Of a DNA stretch of 64,000 bases, positions 52,232 to 60,659 are shown piece by piece. This stretch comes from Candidatus Methanogranum gryphiswaldense (GTDB lineage: Archaea > Thermoplasmatota > Thermoplasmata > Methanomassiliicoccales > Methanomethylophilaceae). Location: assembly GCA_019262145.1 (NCBI GenBank), contig CP076745.1, positions 1,299,093-1,363,092 of the forward strand, given 5' to 3'. Made by a program: the position numbers and the translations under genes. The notes under the pieces were generated by a model that did no database searches, was not told the DNA's origin, and was given only the letters and a program-made list of their open reading frames with translations. Position 1 is the stretch's first letter. Every line of letters starts with the position of its first letter.

Positions 52232-53002
52232 ATGGATTTCAAGGAATATAAAAAACTCTATGACGGTCTCGTCATTACCGATGACATAGATAGGTTCATT
52301 GCCGAAGGCTATGACTCCAGACTTCTGGAGACGTTATATACCCAGAAGGTCAGTAGAAACGTTAAGAAACGTTTCCACATGGTAAAAAACAATTCCAAGA
52401 ACATGTTAAGGGACTGGAAAAAAGGACACAGTTTCCTGGAGATAGCGAACACCTACAAATTCCCTCCAATACTCATAATGATGATGATATTCCAAGAAGA
52501 TGGCGTATCAAAGAAAAAGTTTTGGGAGATCATCAGAGACCCAGATATTCTGGAATGCCCGGAAGCCGCAGAAGAAGTACGTGAGGCTGTGAAGAACGAT
52601 CTTGTGTATTCTCCGGATGCTAACGAGAAACAAAAGGAAAGAGGTCAATGGGGGGAGTGTTTACTTCAAGGGTGGCTAAACGACCAAGGTATAGAATATC
52701 TAACAGAAAATGACATACGCGATGTTGAAGGAAGCACAAAAACACCCGACTGCCTCCTCAAAGAACCGATGATGTATGAGGGCCATAAGATCTTCTGGGT
52801 CGAAAGCAAGGCTTCGTTCGGAGATAATGTAGAATTCAGGTTCAATTCCAGAAAACAACTTCTCCCATACACGCAGCTATTCGGGCCGGGAGTGGTCGTC
52901 TATTGGACTGGATGTCTCAACGATATGGAATGCCCATCCGACATTTATATCGAAGATATGGAAATACTAAAGAAGAAGTTGAAAAGGATCGAATGTGAGT
53001 GA
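52232..53002 (+). CDS. TPD-motif nuclease, archaeal CDIN1/C15orf41 homologue
   Basis: 256 residues. N-terminal helical region with helix-turn-helix-like segments (KGHSFLEIANTYKFPPILIMMMIF), then a PD-(D/E)xK nuclease domain: GQWGECLL (Glu142), the TPD motif at 171-173 and ESK (Glu191, Lys193) in FWVESKASF. This is the family of human CDIN1, a nuclease mutated in congenital dyserythropoietic anaemia type I; archaeal members are poorly studied. It probably cuts DNA with a divalent metal. Cotranscribed with a flavin disulfide reductase. Confidence 0.8.
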   Translation: MDFKEYKKLYDGLVITDDIDRFIAEGYDSRLLETLYTQKVSRNVKKRFHMVKNNSKNMLRDWKKGHSFLEIANTYKFPPILIMMMIFQEDGVSKKKFWEIIRDPDILECPEAAEEVREAVKNDLVYSPDANEKQKERGQWGECLLQGWLNDQGIEYLTENDIRDVEGSTKTPDCLLKEPMMYEGHKIFWVESKASFGDNVEFRFNSRKQLLPYTQLFGPGVVVYWTGCLNDMECPSDIYIEDMEILKKKLKRIECE

Positions 53003-53005
53003 TAC

Positions 53006-53896
53006 TCACTGTTCGATCCTTTCTTCCCTTAACTCTCCCATAAAGGCGGTCCTCTCTGCATATGCATTGTGCTTATGAATGGATTCCTCTGACTCACTCT
53101 TCACAAATACCTCTACATTGTCTGGAAGCTGTGGGTATTCGGATACCATATTTTTCAAGGTCATCCTTACAACATCTTCAACGAACCTTGGATTGCTGTG
53201 AGCATTGATAACAACCTGTCCCTCGTCATCTCTCTTCAACAGCTCATATGTTGGAGATGAGAATGATTTATGAACTAGATTTATCAGATCGTCGGCCTCT
53301 ACATTCACTTCCCTGTCCATTGTCAACAAAAGTGTACATATATTTCTCTGGTTGTGAGACATCACAGGATGCTCCGTACTGCAATTCAACATTTCGGTAA
53401 CAGTCTGTTGAGCACAAGGACACGCAGTCATACCTATTACTTCTACACCGATCGTCTTTCTTACATATTTTTCACGTGTTTCATGCGCCTTCGCAATGAG
53501 TTTGTAAATCTCGTAAGTCTCTTTTCCGAACGGGGTCTTGCTTTCACAAAAATACTCTGCAACGATATCAACATAGGCGTTCTGTGCATACTCATGATGA
53601 ACAAGAAGCTTATCGCACATGTCTGCCGCCATATTCTCAAGCCCAGTAACAGGCTTATCAATGCTATTTATGGCAACCTCTTTCAAAACCTCCACGTTTC
53701 TTGAAAGATGCGAACCTTTCTGCTCTGCGGGAAGGTCCACAAAAACATCAATAGAACAATTTAGTGCCCCATTTAACTTATTGTTTTTTCCTTCCCTTTT
53801 TACAAGTACTGGTTTCCTTACACCAGTAACTCCGACCTTAGTGAGTTTGAAACCGGTATCGCCTTTACCGTATTGAATATCGCATTTCAGAGCCAT
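53006..53896 (-). CDS. mptA: GTP cyclohydrolase MptA (FolE2 family)
   Basis: 296 residues. Converts GTP to dihydroneopterin cyclic phosphate, first step to tetrahydromethanopterin in methanogens, and the COG1469 enzymes can also feed archaeosine synthesis. MTACPCAQQT has the metal Cys; VTGVRKPVLV, the HHEYAQNAY segment and the ENMAAD segment match the family. A Fe2+ enzyme in archaea. Convergent with the CDIN1-like gene. Close to raSEA (2.2 kb), also an archaeosine gene. Confidence 0.94.
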   Translation of the reverse strand: MALKCDIQYGKGDTGFKLTKVGVTGVRKPVLVKREGKNNKLNGALNCSIDVFVDLPAEQKGSHLSRNVEVLKEVAINSIDKPVTGLENMAADMCDKLLVHHEYAQNAYVDIVAEYFCESKTPFGKETYEIYKLIAKAHETREKYVRKTIGVEVIGMTACPCAQQTVTEMLNCSTEHPVMSHNQRNICTLLLTMDREVNVEADDLINLVHKSFSSPTYELLKRDDEGQVVINAHSNPRFVEDVVRMTLKNMVSEYPQLPDNVEVFVKSESEESIHKHNAYAERTAFMGELREERIEQ

Positions 53897-53992
53897 GTTG
53901 TATCCAGAACCGCTTTATCAACTTAAAATATATAAATCTACCATTAAATTGGTCACAATAAAATTATATCGCCCGTAGTGTTGACAAATCTT

Positions 53993-54634
53993 ATGTTCTG
54001 TGGTGTGGACGAAGCAGGCAGGGGATCTGTAATGGGGCCTCTCGTCGTCGGTTCGGTTTATGTTGATAATGACAGTGCTTTGAAAAACATAGGTGTTAAA
54101 GATTCAAAAAAACTAACCGAAAAAACAAGAGAGAGGATGTATGATGAGATATTGACCTCGAGTAAATTATGTTGTACTGTTATCGCATCCGCTGAGGACA
54201 TTGATGAAAGAAGAAAAAAACTTTCACTGAATGTTATAGAGCTGGAAATGTTTCAAGAGGCCACCTCAAAGATCAAAGTTGATACTGTATATGCTGATTG
54301 CCCAGACCCCAGTGAGATGATGTTCTCCAGTTCACTGTCAGTAAGATTAAACAATACGGATGTTATAGGGAGACATAAAGCCGACGACACATACCCTGTT
54401 GTATCTGCAGCATCCATAATAGCCAAAGTGACCAGGGACCGAATGATTGCCGATATCGAAAAAGAATTCGGAGTGAGAATCGGTAGCGGATACCCCAGTG
54501 ATGATCTGACCATGAACTTCATAAAAGGATGGATCAAAGACAACGGTTGTCCACCGAAACACACACGTTGCTCGTGGGAACCTGTTAAACATCTTATGTC
54601 CGCCTCCCGTAACACTAAATTAACAGACTGGTGA
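53993..54634 (+). CDS. rnhB: Ribonuclease HII
   Basis: 213 residues; removes RNA from RNA-DNA hybrids and Okazaki primers. FCGVDEAGRGSVMGPLVVGS holds the catalytic Asp6-Glu7; a third Asp is in VYADCPDP. The ATG at 53993 is 27 nt from the centre of an ATTATAT TATA box, giving a leaderless start; the GTG at 53978 is rejected. Also matches the usual family N-terminus. Followed by an SCP2 gene 4 nt later. Confidence 0.94.
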   Translation: MFCGVDEAGRGSVMGPLVVGSVYVDNDSALKNIGVKDSKKLTEKTRERMYDEILTSSKLCCTVIASAEDIDERRKKLSLNVIELEMFQEATSKIKVDTVYADCPDPSEMMFSSSLSVRLNNTDVIGRHKADDTYPVVSAASIIAKVTRDRMIADIEKEFGVRIGSGYPSDDLTMNFIKGWIKDNGCPPKHTRCSWEPVKHLMSASRNTKLTDW

Positions 54635-54638
54635 TCAA

Positions 54639-54971
54639 ATGACAATGCACGACCAAATTCAGACCCTTATCGATAAATTTCACAAAAAAATGGAAAAAAA
54701 CGAAGACGCCCGAAAAGAGATCGAGCCGATCACAAAAACCTTCAACATAGATCTTGGTGAAGAAAAATACTCCATGATTTTAAAGAATGCACAGATTACA
54801 GACTTTGAAGATCACATTCTCCCGAATGCTGATGTAACATTGATCACAACTCCTGATAATCTACAAGCCCTCATTGATGGTACGCTCAGACCGATGAAAG
54901 CATACGTCACAAAAAAGGTCACAATAAAAGGAAAAGTGCAAGATCTAATGTTTTTGAAGAAATTCTTTTAA
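54639..54971 (+). CDS. SCP2 sterol-binding-domain-like protein
   Basis: 110 residues matching the SCP-2 lipid-transfer fold (TLITTPDNLQALIDGTLRPMKAYVTKKVTIKGKVQDLMFLKKFF). Family members carry hydrophobic ligands; in archaea the ligand is unknown. The second gene of an operon with rnhB, without obvious functional link. Confidence 0.75.
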   Translation: MTMHDQIQTLIDKFHKKMEKNEDARKEIEPITKTFNIDLGEEKYSMILKNAQITDFEDHILPNADVTLITTPDNLQALIDGTLRPMKAYVTKKVTIKGKVQDLMFLKKFF

Positions 54972-55023
54972 ACCATCTTTATTGTGCAAAGTATTTATAC
55001 CGAGTGTTGCTAGCCTGTGATAT

Positions 55024-55101
55024 AGCGAGGTAGGGTAGCCAGGATATCCCGTCGGGCTCATAACCCGGAGACCGATCGTTCAAATCGATCCCTCGCTACC
55101 A
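55024..55101 (+). tRNA. Initiator tRNA-Met(CAT)
   Basis: Acceptor AGCGAGG/CCTCGCT, discriminator A, encoded CCA at 55099-55101. The anticodon stem has the GGG/CCC pairs (CGGGCTCATAACCCG) that mark initiators. D-arm GGGTAGCCAGGATATCCC is typical of archaeal initiators. No intron. Together with the intron-bearing gene at 1034-1142 the window holds two CAT-anticodon genes. Confidence 0.92.
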
Positions 55102-55190
55102 TTTCCTTTTGAATATTACATTTGATCTTAAATCTGATTTTTTTTAAAAAAAATAATTTGTAAATAGTTTATGGATCGTTATTACTATAC

Positions 55191-55511
55191 TCACTCGGAC
55201 CTTATCCTTATGAACTTCTCGATCGGCAGGACGATTATCCTTCCATCTCCAGGCTTTCCAGTCTCTGCAGCCTTTATGATCGCATCTATTACTGGTTGCT
55301 CGAGAGAATCATCCTCAATGATCACTTCAACCTTGGTCTTATCGAGTTCATCAACGACGAACTCTCCTACCCTGCTTGTGAACTTAAGTCCTGCTTGTGA
55401 TCCGCGTCCGAGAACATGTGTTATCGTTATACCGTTAACACCTATTCCCTTTAGCGCATCCTTTACCGGCTGACACATTTCTGGACGAATGATTGCTACT
55501 ATCATCTTCAT
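55191..55511 (-). CDS. glnK: P-II nitrogen regulatory protein (GlnK)
   Basis: 106 residues. Trimeric sensor of 2-oxoglutarate/ATP that plugs the ammonium channel. C-terminal GDGRIIVLPIEKFIRIR and the core TGKPGDG are typical. In the T-loop the uridylylation Tyr51 is Phe51 and Tyr46 is Ser46, so it cannot be modified like E. coli GlnB; control must be by ligand alone. The ATG at 55511 is chosen with GAGGTGA 7 nt before it. 10 nt after amt, same operon. Confidence 0.93.
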   Translation of the reverse strand: MKMIVAIIRPEMCQPVKDALKGIGVNGITITHVLGRGSQAGLKFTSRVGEFVVDELDKTKVEVIIEDDSLEQPVIDAIIKAAETGKPGDGRIIVLPIEKFIRIRSE

Positions 55512-55521
55512 ATCATTCACC

Positions 55522-56841
55522 TCACATCAGATAGGCCGGCTCCCCGTGCTCTGTAAGATCTTGTCCAACCATTTCTTCCTCTTCCGTCACACGGACTCTC
55601 ATGAACTTCGAGATCAACCATATGATAGCATAAGACATTGCGAAACAGAACACTATCGTAACTGCTACTGCGATCAACTGTCCAACAATGAGATCTGTTC
55701 CTCCATAGAAGAGACCTGCATACTTATCAGTAACAATAGCGGGATTTGCAAAGAGACCTGTTGCGATCGCTCCCCAGATACCACCTACACCGTGAACTGC
55801 GAAAACATCGAGTGCATCATCGATCTTGGTCTTATTCCTGAAGAAGCTGACCGCGAAGTAACAAAGACCTCCTGCCACGAGACCGATGACCAGAGAAGCC
55901 CAGATATCCACATATCCTGCTGCAGGAGTGATTGCAACCAATCCGGCTATCGCTCCAGCGATCAATCCTAGGACACCGACACGTCCAACCTGAATATACT
56001 GTATGACGGCCCATGCCATCATGGCACATGCAGCTGCGATCTGTGAAACAACTACCGCGTGAACCGCTGTACCATTGGCTGCAAGTGCAGAACCTCCATT
56101 GAATCCGAACCATCCGAACCAAAGGAACACACATCCCAAGAATGCAAATGGAATGTTGTGAGCACGTGCAGAACGTGTTCTCATACTTCTGCTTCCTACA
56201 AATGCCACAATTGCAAGACCTGTTACTCCTGCACATATATGAACGACGGTTCCTCCTGCGAAATCAAGAACAGTTAGATATTGGGCAAAAAGACCGCCTC
56301 CCCATACCCAGTGAGCCATAGGCGCATAGACCAAAATGGACCAAAGAGCAAGGAACCACACCATTGTTGTGTATCTTACACGCTCTGCACAAGCTCCGAG
56401 GACGATTGCTGCAGTAACGATGGCGAACATCATCTGATAAAATGCGAACTCCAGTGTGTTAGAAGTGATCCCATTTTCAGCAGATTCAGAAAGATTATTC
56501 ATTAGCATATACTGAAGATTTCCGATGATCGTCCCATCTCCACTGAACGCAAGGGAATAACCTATGATGACCCATGTAAGGGTCATAACACCGATTGCTA
56601 TCAGAGTTTGTGTGATCATGGATGACATGCTCTGCTTTCTGAGCATACCTCCATAGAACAATGCTATTCCCGGAGCCATGATGAACACCAGTGCGGAACT
56701 CACCAAGATCCAGGAGATGCTACCAGAATCTTCTGTACCTTCAACTGTCGCGGCGGTTGCGCCGGGAATCGATAACATCAGGACCGCGATTGCAGATACA
56801 ACAATCGCCAATGCGGCCATTATCTTGATACTTGTCTTCAT
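55522..56841 (-). CDS. amt: Ammonium transporter Amt
   Basis: 439 residues. N-terminal signal-like helix (IMAALAIVVSAIAVLML), then 11 membrane helices. The core WVWGGG, the DFAGGTVVHICAGVTGLAIVAF helix with conserved His, and LDVFAVHGVGGIWGAIATGLF (second His) line the NH3 path. Cotranscribed with glnK. GAGGA before the start. A perfect palindrome lies in the promoter (56877-56894). Confidence 0.96.
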   Translation of the reverse strand: MKTSIKIMAALAIVVSAIAVLMLSIPGATAATVEGTEDSGSISWILVSSALVFIMAPGIALFYGGMLRKQSMSSMITQTLIAIGVMTLTWVIIGYSLAFSGDGTIIGNLQYMLMNNLSESAENGITSNTLEFAFYQMMFAIVTAAIVLGACAERVRYTTMVWFLALWSILVYAPMAHWVWGGGLFAQYLTVLDFAGGTVVHICAGVTGLAIVAFVGSRSMRTRSARAHNIPFAFLGCVFLWFGWFGFNGGSALAANGTAVHAVVVSQIAAACAMMAWAVIQYIQVGRVGVLGLIAGAIAGLVAITPAAGYVDIWASLVIGLVAGGLCYFAVSFFRNKTKIDDALDVFAVHGVGGIWGAIATGLFANPAIVTDKYAGLFYGGTDLIVGQLIAVAVTIVFCFAMSYAIIWLISKFMRVRVTEEEEMVGQDLTEHGEPAYLM

Positions 56842-56876
56842 GTAATTTCCTCAATTGTACCATTATAAACGGGTTG

Positions 56877-56894
56877 ATTAGACATTTGTCTAAT
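56877..56894 (-). promoter_or_regulatory. Perfect palindrome in the amt-glnK promoter
   Basis: ATTAGACA-TT-TGTCTAAT, an exact 8+2+8 inverted repeat 36-53 nt upstream of amt. On the minus strand it sits just downstream of a TATA-like CATATATTATT (about 56893-56905), the usual position for a repressor in archaea. It does not match the NrpR operator GGAA-N6-TTCC. A TetR-type gene is adjacent. Confidence 0.6.
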
Positions 56895-57008
56895 AATATA
56901 TGAATATTACCTCTCATATGATTACAGTACACAGTATAAATGTACAAATATTAGCATATATACCCAAAAGATTGCCTAAAAAATTAAGAAAATATTAAGC
57001 TCTTAAGC

Positions 57009-57722
57009 TCAACCTTCATAGGCTTTGACGTCAAATAACCCCAATAACATCTCTGTCTTGAACAAAGAAATTATGCCCTCAACCTTTTCCTCGATACCGT
57101 CCATAGGAACATCAAAAAGCACACAGAATGTCTTTAAGCAATTTGTTATTCCCTCTGTACAATCTTGAGGGCCCTCGGAATAATATTGAAATACATATCT
57201 GCCAAGGACAGCACCGTTGATCATGAGCTTATTTTTCATCTCCTCGGTAGCAACATCCTTATCGAATTCCTTTATGTAATTCAATTCCCACTCAACGGTC
57301 TTATCCACCATCGCGTTGAAAACTGGCCAAGTATGGTGCGCAACTGTGAGAAGCTCGGCATATCTGCGATTTACACTTGAAGCATAAATTTCAACACACA
57401 TCGGGAAAGATATCGCCACTAGAGGGTCCACATCATCTTTTAAAAATGATTTGACCTCTTTTATCACAACATCATAACCATCTAGAATTATGTCCTGCAG
57501 GATATCCTCTTTACCATCGAAGGTATTGTAAAGGCTGCCAGCACCAAATCCGGTCTCTTCAGAGATCATACGCATTGTAGTGCTATCATAACCTTTTTCC
57601 ATAAAAAGTATGAATGCTGCTCTATCTACCTGCTTTCTAAGCTGATAGGAAGGACAGTTCTTAGCCCTGGCCCTAACTGTCTTTTTGTGTTCATTGGAAG
57701 GCTTCGCAGCTTTCTGCCTCAT
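57009..57722 (-). CDS. TetR/AcrR-family transcription regulator
   Basis: 237 residues. The N-terminal HTH domain is clear: VDRAAFILFMEKGYDSTTMRM, then ISEETGFGAGSLYNTFDGKEDIL. The C-terminal ligand domain is all-helical and unspecific. It lies upstream of amt-glnK on the same strand, 167 nt away. The palindrome before amt is the size of a TetR operator, so this protein may repress amt (inference). Its own promoter contains another imperfect palindrome. Rare in methanogens. Confidence 0.85.
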   Translation of the reverse strand: MRQKAAKPSNEHKKTVRARAKNCPSYQLRKQVDRAAFILFMEKGYDSTTMRMISEETGFGAGSLYNTFDGKEDILQDIILDGYDVVIKEVKSFLKDDVDPLVAISFPMCVEIYASSVNRRYAELLTVAHHTWPVFNAMVDKTVEWELNYIKEFDKDVATEEMKNKLMINGAVLGRYVFQYYSEGPQDCTEGITNCLKTFCVLFDVPMDGIEEKVEGIISLFKTEMLLGLFDVKAYEG

Positions 57723-57786
57723 AAAAGAACGATTGCTCTTATATGATTTAAATATATAGAATACGGAACACTATGATACATCTGTC

Positions 57787-57814
57787 CGCGGGACGGACAC
57801 GATGCCGTCCCGCG
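57787..57814 (-). terminator. Strong hairpin after the TPR gene
   Basis: Perfect 10-bp stem CGCGGGACGG/CCGTCCCGCG with an 8-nt loop, 13 nt beyond the TPR gene stop. GC-rich compared with its surroundings. The minus-strand continuation is AT-rich. It also lies 65 nt upstream of the TetR start. Confidence 0.55.
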
Positions 57815-57826
57815 ATGAATAGTTTT

Positions 57827-58351
57827 TCAAAGAAGAGTCTTTGCTTCTTCCGGAGAGATCTCCAACGCTTTCAACATATATTCGAGTGCCTTCTTTGCAT
57901 ACGGTGCTCTTGCTTTTGGATCCTCCATGATCTCACCATATGTTGCCATCACATTGTTGAAATATTCAATGGCAAATTCTGAATACAAAGAAGATTCCAT
58001 GGATTCGTCGATCTGGGCCGCTTCTTTGTACGCTTTCTCTGCTTCGTCATACTTATTTATTGAAATGCAGAATAGACCATAAGATTGGTAATAATCTACC
58101 CTATCCCCATCTAATTCAATTGCTTTTTTGTATGCTTCCATTATCTCTTCAGGTGAGACTTTGGCACCAAACATACCCGATGCATAGTTTCCGCACTCGG
58201 CTTTGTAATACCAACACTCTGCGTTATTTGGATACTCTTCTACGAGTTTCTTGAACGCTGTGTATGCTTTTTTGAAATCTCCCTCGTCCATTGCCTTCAT
58301 TCCTGCGGCAAGCTTCTTCTCAGGATTATCGGCTGCTGCCATTGTCATCAT
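57827..58351 (-). CDS. Tetratricopeptide-repeat protein
   Basis: 174 residues with about three TPR motifs: MDEGDFKKAYTAFKKLVEEYPN, then EIMEAYKKAIELDGDR, KYDEAEKAYKEAAQID, and a final AKKALEYMLKALEISP. Protein-protein interaction scaffold of unknown partner. The ATG at 58351 is used; alternative Met codons lie 1 and 3 codons later. Gene stands alone with its own hairpin terminator. Not recognised further. Confidence 0.7.
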   Translation of the reverse strand: MMTMAAADNPEKKLAAGMKAMDEGDFKKAYTAFKKLVEEYPNNAECWYYKAECGNYASGMFGAKVSPEEIMEAYKKAIELDGDRVDYYQSYGLFCISINKYDEAEKAYKEAAQIDESMESSLYSEFAIEYFNNVMATYGEIMEDPKARAPYAKKALEYMLKALEISPEEAKTLL

Positions 58352-58455
58352 TTCTGTGATGTTTCCTCATATTTTAATTCCTTCTACGTGACTTTATATA
58401 CAATCTTAATCAGACATTGACAATCCTTATCTAACTACAACACAATCATTGACGC

Positions 58456-59004
58456 ATGATAGCGGATATCTGGTCAAAATTAAGTTCCGAACCCGATTTC
58501 AATGAGTTCAAAATTAAGGTGATCGCAGCGCCTAGCCCCGATATTCATACCATTTCCACCTGCAGAAAACTCTGCAGACAGAATAGATGCGGTTCTTTCA
58601 ATAGAAATTGGGGATGCCCTCCCGGAGCCGGGACAGATGAGGACTGTCTCTGGTTGATCCACGAGTACCACAAAGCTGTTGTCATATCCCGCAAATTCGA
58701 CGATGCAAACATGAAAGATCTTGATTTCATCGACAAAAGTGCGCACAGACATCAGGACATGATACGAAAAATGTCCACTGCCATGAAAAAAGCAGGATAC
58801 AAAGATGTACTCCCATTATCGGATGGCGGATGCAAATATTGCGGCGAATGCTCATATCCTGATGAGCCTTGCAGGTTTCCTGATCAAATGATACCCTCTG
58901 TAAGCGGGTTCGGAATAATAATGGAAGAATATCTTGGATCACAAGGAATTGATTTCAAATTCGAAGATGACGCATTCACACTTTACGGGCTCATATTGTT
59001 CTAA
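58456..59004 (+). CDS. DUF2284 metal-binding protein
   Basis: 182 residues. Cys-rich archetype of DUF2284: CRKLCRQNRCGSFNRNWGCPPGAG in the first half and GGCKYCGECSYPDEPCRFP in the second, which could hold two Fe-S clusters or metals. It is common in anaerobic bacteria and methanogens, with no known role. Start at ATG 58456; a TATA-like TTTATATA lies near 58391-58401. It precedes gatC by 57 nt. Confidence 0.82.
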   Translation: MIADIWSKLSSEPDFNEFKIKVIAAPSPDIHTISTCRKLCRQNRCGSFNRNWGCPPGAGTDEDCLWLIHEYHKAVVISRKFDDANMKDLDFIDKSAHRHQDMIRKMSTAMKKAGYKDVLPLSDGGCKYCGECSYPDEPCRFPDQMIPSVSGFGIIMEEYLGSQGIDFKFEDDAFTLYGLILF

Positions 59005-59061
59005 TCTCCGTTGTGGACACATTTATAACCAAGTCCTCCAATGCGTTCAGTAGGTCTGATC

Positions 59062-59334
59062 ATGGATAGAGAGATCATCGAAAGAGTAGCGCGCGCAGCA
59101 CATATAGCACTCACCGAAGAAGAACTCGCCAAGTACAGCCAGGACCTAACAGACATTCTGGATTATTTCAAAGTACTTGACGAAGCGCCCGATTTTAAAG
59201 GCTCCGGGGTGAATCCGGTAGAGATCGCTGACATCCTCAGAGAAGATGAACCTAGAATGGACATTGCCCCTGATGACCTCCTAAGAGACATGAACACCTA
59301 TGACAATTACGTTAGGGGGCCCAGATTATCATGA
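59062..59334 (+). CDS. gatC: Asp/Glu-tRNA amidotransferase subunit C
   Basis: 90 residues. Clamps GatA and GatB together. VARAAHIALTEEELAKYSQDLTDIL and FKVLDEAPDFKG are typical. The ATG at 59062 is preferred over one at 59041 because a TATA box (59022-59028) would start transcription near 59051, downstream of the latter. AGGT upstream. First gene of gatCAB. Confidence 0.92.
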   Translation: MDREIIERVARAAHIALTEEELAKYSQDLTDILDYFKVLDEAPDFKGSGVNPVEIADILREDEPRMDIAPDDLLRDMNTYDNYVRGPRLS

Positions 59335-60659
59335 ACATGCAATCAGTACTATCATCGTTGGAAAAGACCAACCTAAGATACTCAATGTTCAACGATTTCC
59401 TGAAAAACGGAGAACAAGGAAACTCTAAATTCCTATTCTCCGCGAAGGATAACCTAACATCTAAGGATTTTGAAACTTGCAGTGGATCCAGGATCCTTGA
59501 AGGATATCATCCGGTTTTCGATGCCACGGCTATAGCTAAGATGCGTGAAGCCGGAGGCAAACTGATCGGTAAAACCAACATGGATGAATTTGGATTTGGA
59601 ACGTTCTCAACAAATTCTGGATTTGGAATACCTCGAAACCCATTCGACCTCGAAAGATCATGCGGAGGTTCATCGGGTGGATCGGCATGTGCCGCAGCTG
59701 TCCTTGAAGACCATGTGTCCCTCGGAGTCTCGACGGGAGGATCGATCTGCTGTCCAGCAAGTTTCTGCGGCGTATATGGTATCGCACCCACTTACGGACG
59801 CGTATCCAGATACGGACTTATCGATTATGGTAACTCACTAGATAAGGTCGGATTGCTTTCCGCAAAAGCCTCTGACCTTTCAAAATATCTTCCAATAATA
59901 TCCGGAATTGATGAAAAGGACCCGACATCATGCGTACAACCCAAACTAGACCTAAAAAAAGAAAAGATCCGCAACATCGCCATACCCAAGGAAGCGATCG
60001 ATGGTCTCAGCAAAGATGTCATGACCGCATTCCAATCATCCATCGATACGCTTAAGGGAATGGACATTGATGTGAAATTCATTGAGATGCCAGCTTTGAA
60101 ATATGCAATGCCTGCGTATTATGTCCTTGCCACCTCAGAAGCATCAACCAACCTTGCCAGATACGTGGGCATGAGATACGGACATCAAGACGGGGACCTC
60201 TCGCTGAAATTCGACGATTATTTTACATATTTCCGTTCCAAATATTTCGGAGACGAAGCAAAAAGAAGAATCCTCCTCGGAACATATACCAGAATGGCAG
60301 GATTCAGGGACAGATATTACGCAAAGGCCCTTAATGTAAGAATGTACGTTATCAACCAATACAAACAGATATTCAATGAATATGATGCTGTTTTAACACC
60401 GACCATGCCTTTTGTGTCTCCGAAATTCGAAGATATATCAAAGATGACACCGGTAGAAGCATACAAAGCAGATTACCTGACCGTTCCCGCGAACCTTGCT
60501 GGAACGCCTCATCTGTCTGTGCCTTGCGGATATGACGGCAACGGAATGCCGATAGGGATGCAATTCGTGACAGACCATTGGAAGGAAGACCTGCTTCTGA
60601 CAATGGCTAACGAATGGGACCACACATTCGATATGAAAAGAGCAGAGGTGTCACTATGA
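59331..60659 (+). CDS. gatA: Asp/Glu-tRNA amidotransferase subunit A
   Basis: 442 residues, amidase-signature enzyme that releases ammonia from glutamine for the GatB transfer. Catalytic Lys39 in SAKDN; the cis-Ser in CGGSSGGSACAAA (111-123); nucleophile Ser in VSTGGSICCPAS. A little shorter than the usual 470-490. Starts by ATGA overlap with gatC. Confidence 0.94.
   Translation: MNMQSVLSSLEKTNLRYSMFNDFLKNGEQGNSKFLFSAKDNLTSKDFETCSGSRILEGYHPVFDATAIAKMREAGGKLIGKTNMDEFGFGTFSTNSGFGIPRNPFDLERSCGGSSGGSACAAAVLEDHVSLGVSTGGSICCPASFCGVYGIAPTYGRVSRYGLIDYGNSLDKVGLLSAKASDLSKYLPIISGIDEKDPTSCVQPKLDLKKEKIRNIAIPKEAIDGLSKDVMTAFQSSIDTLKGMDIDVKFIEMPALKYAMPAYYVLATSEASTNLARYVGMRYGHQDGDLSLKFDDYFTYFRSKYFGDEAKRRILLGTYTRMAGFRDRYYAKALNVRMYVINQYKQIFNEYDAVLTPTMPFVSPKFEDISKMTPVEAYKADYLTVPANLAGTPHLSVPCGYDGNGMPIGMQFVTDHWKEDLLLTMANEWDHTFDMKRAEVSL

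Noticed and set aside
57723-57770. TetR autoregulatory operator (AAGAGCAATCGTTCTT)
   Set aside because: Only an imperfect palindrome and different in sequence from the exact one before amt, so not reported as a site.
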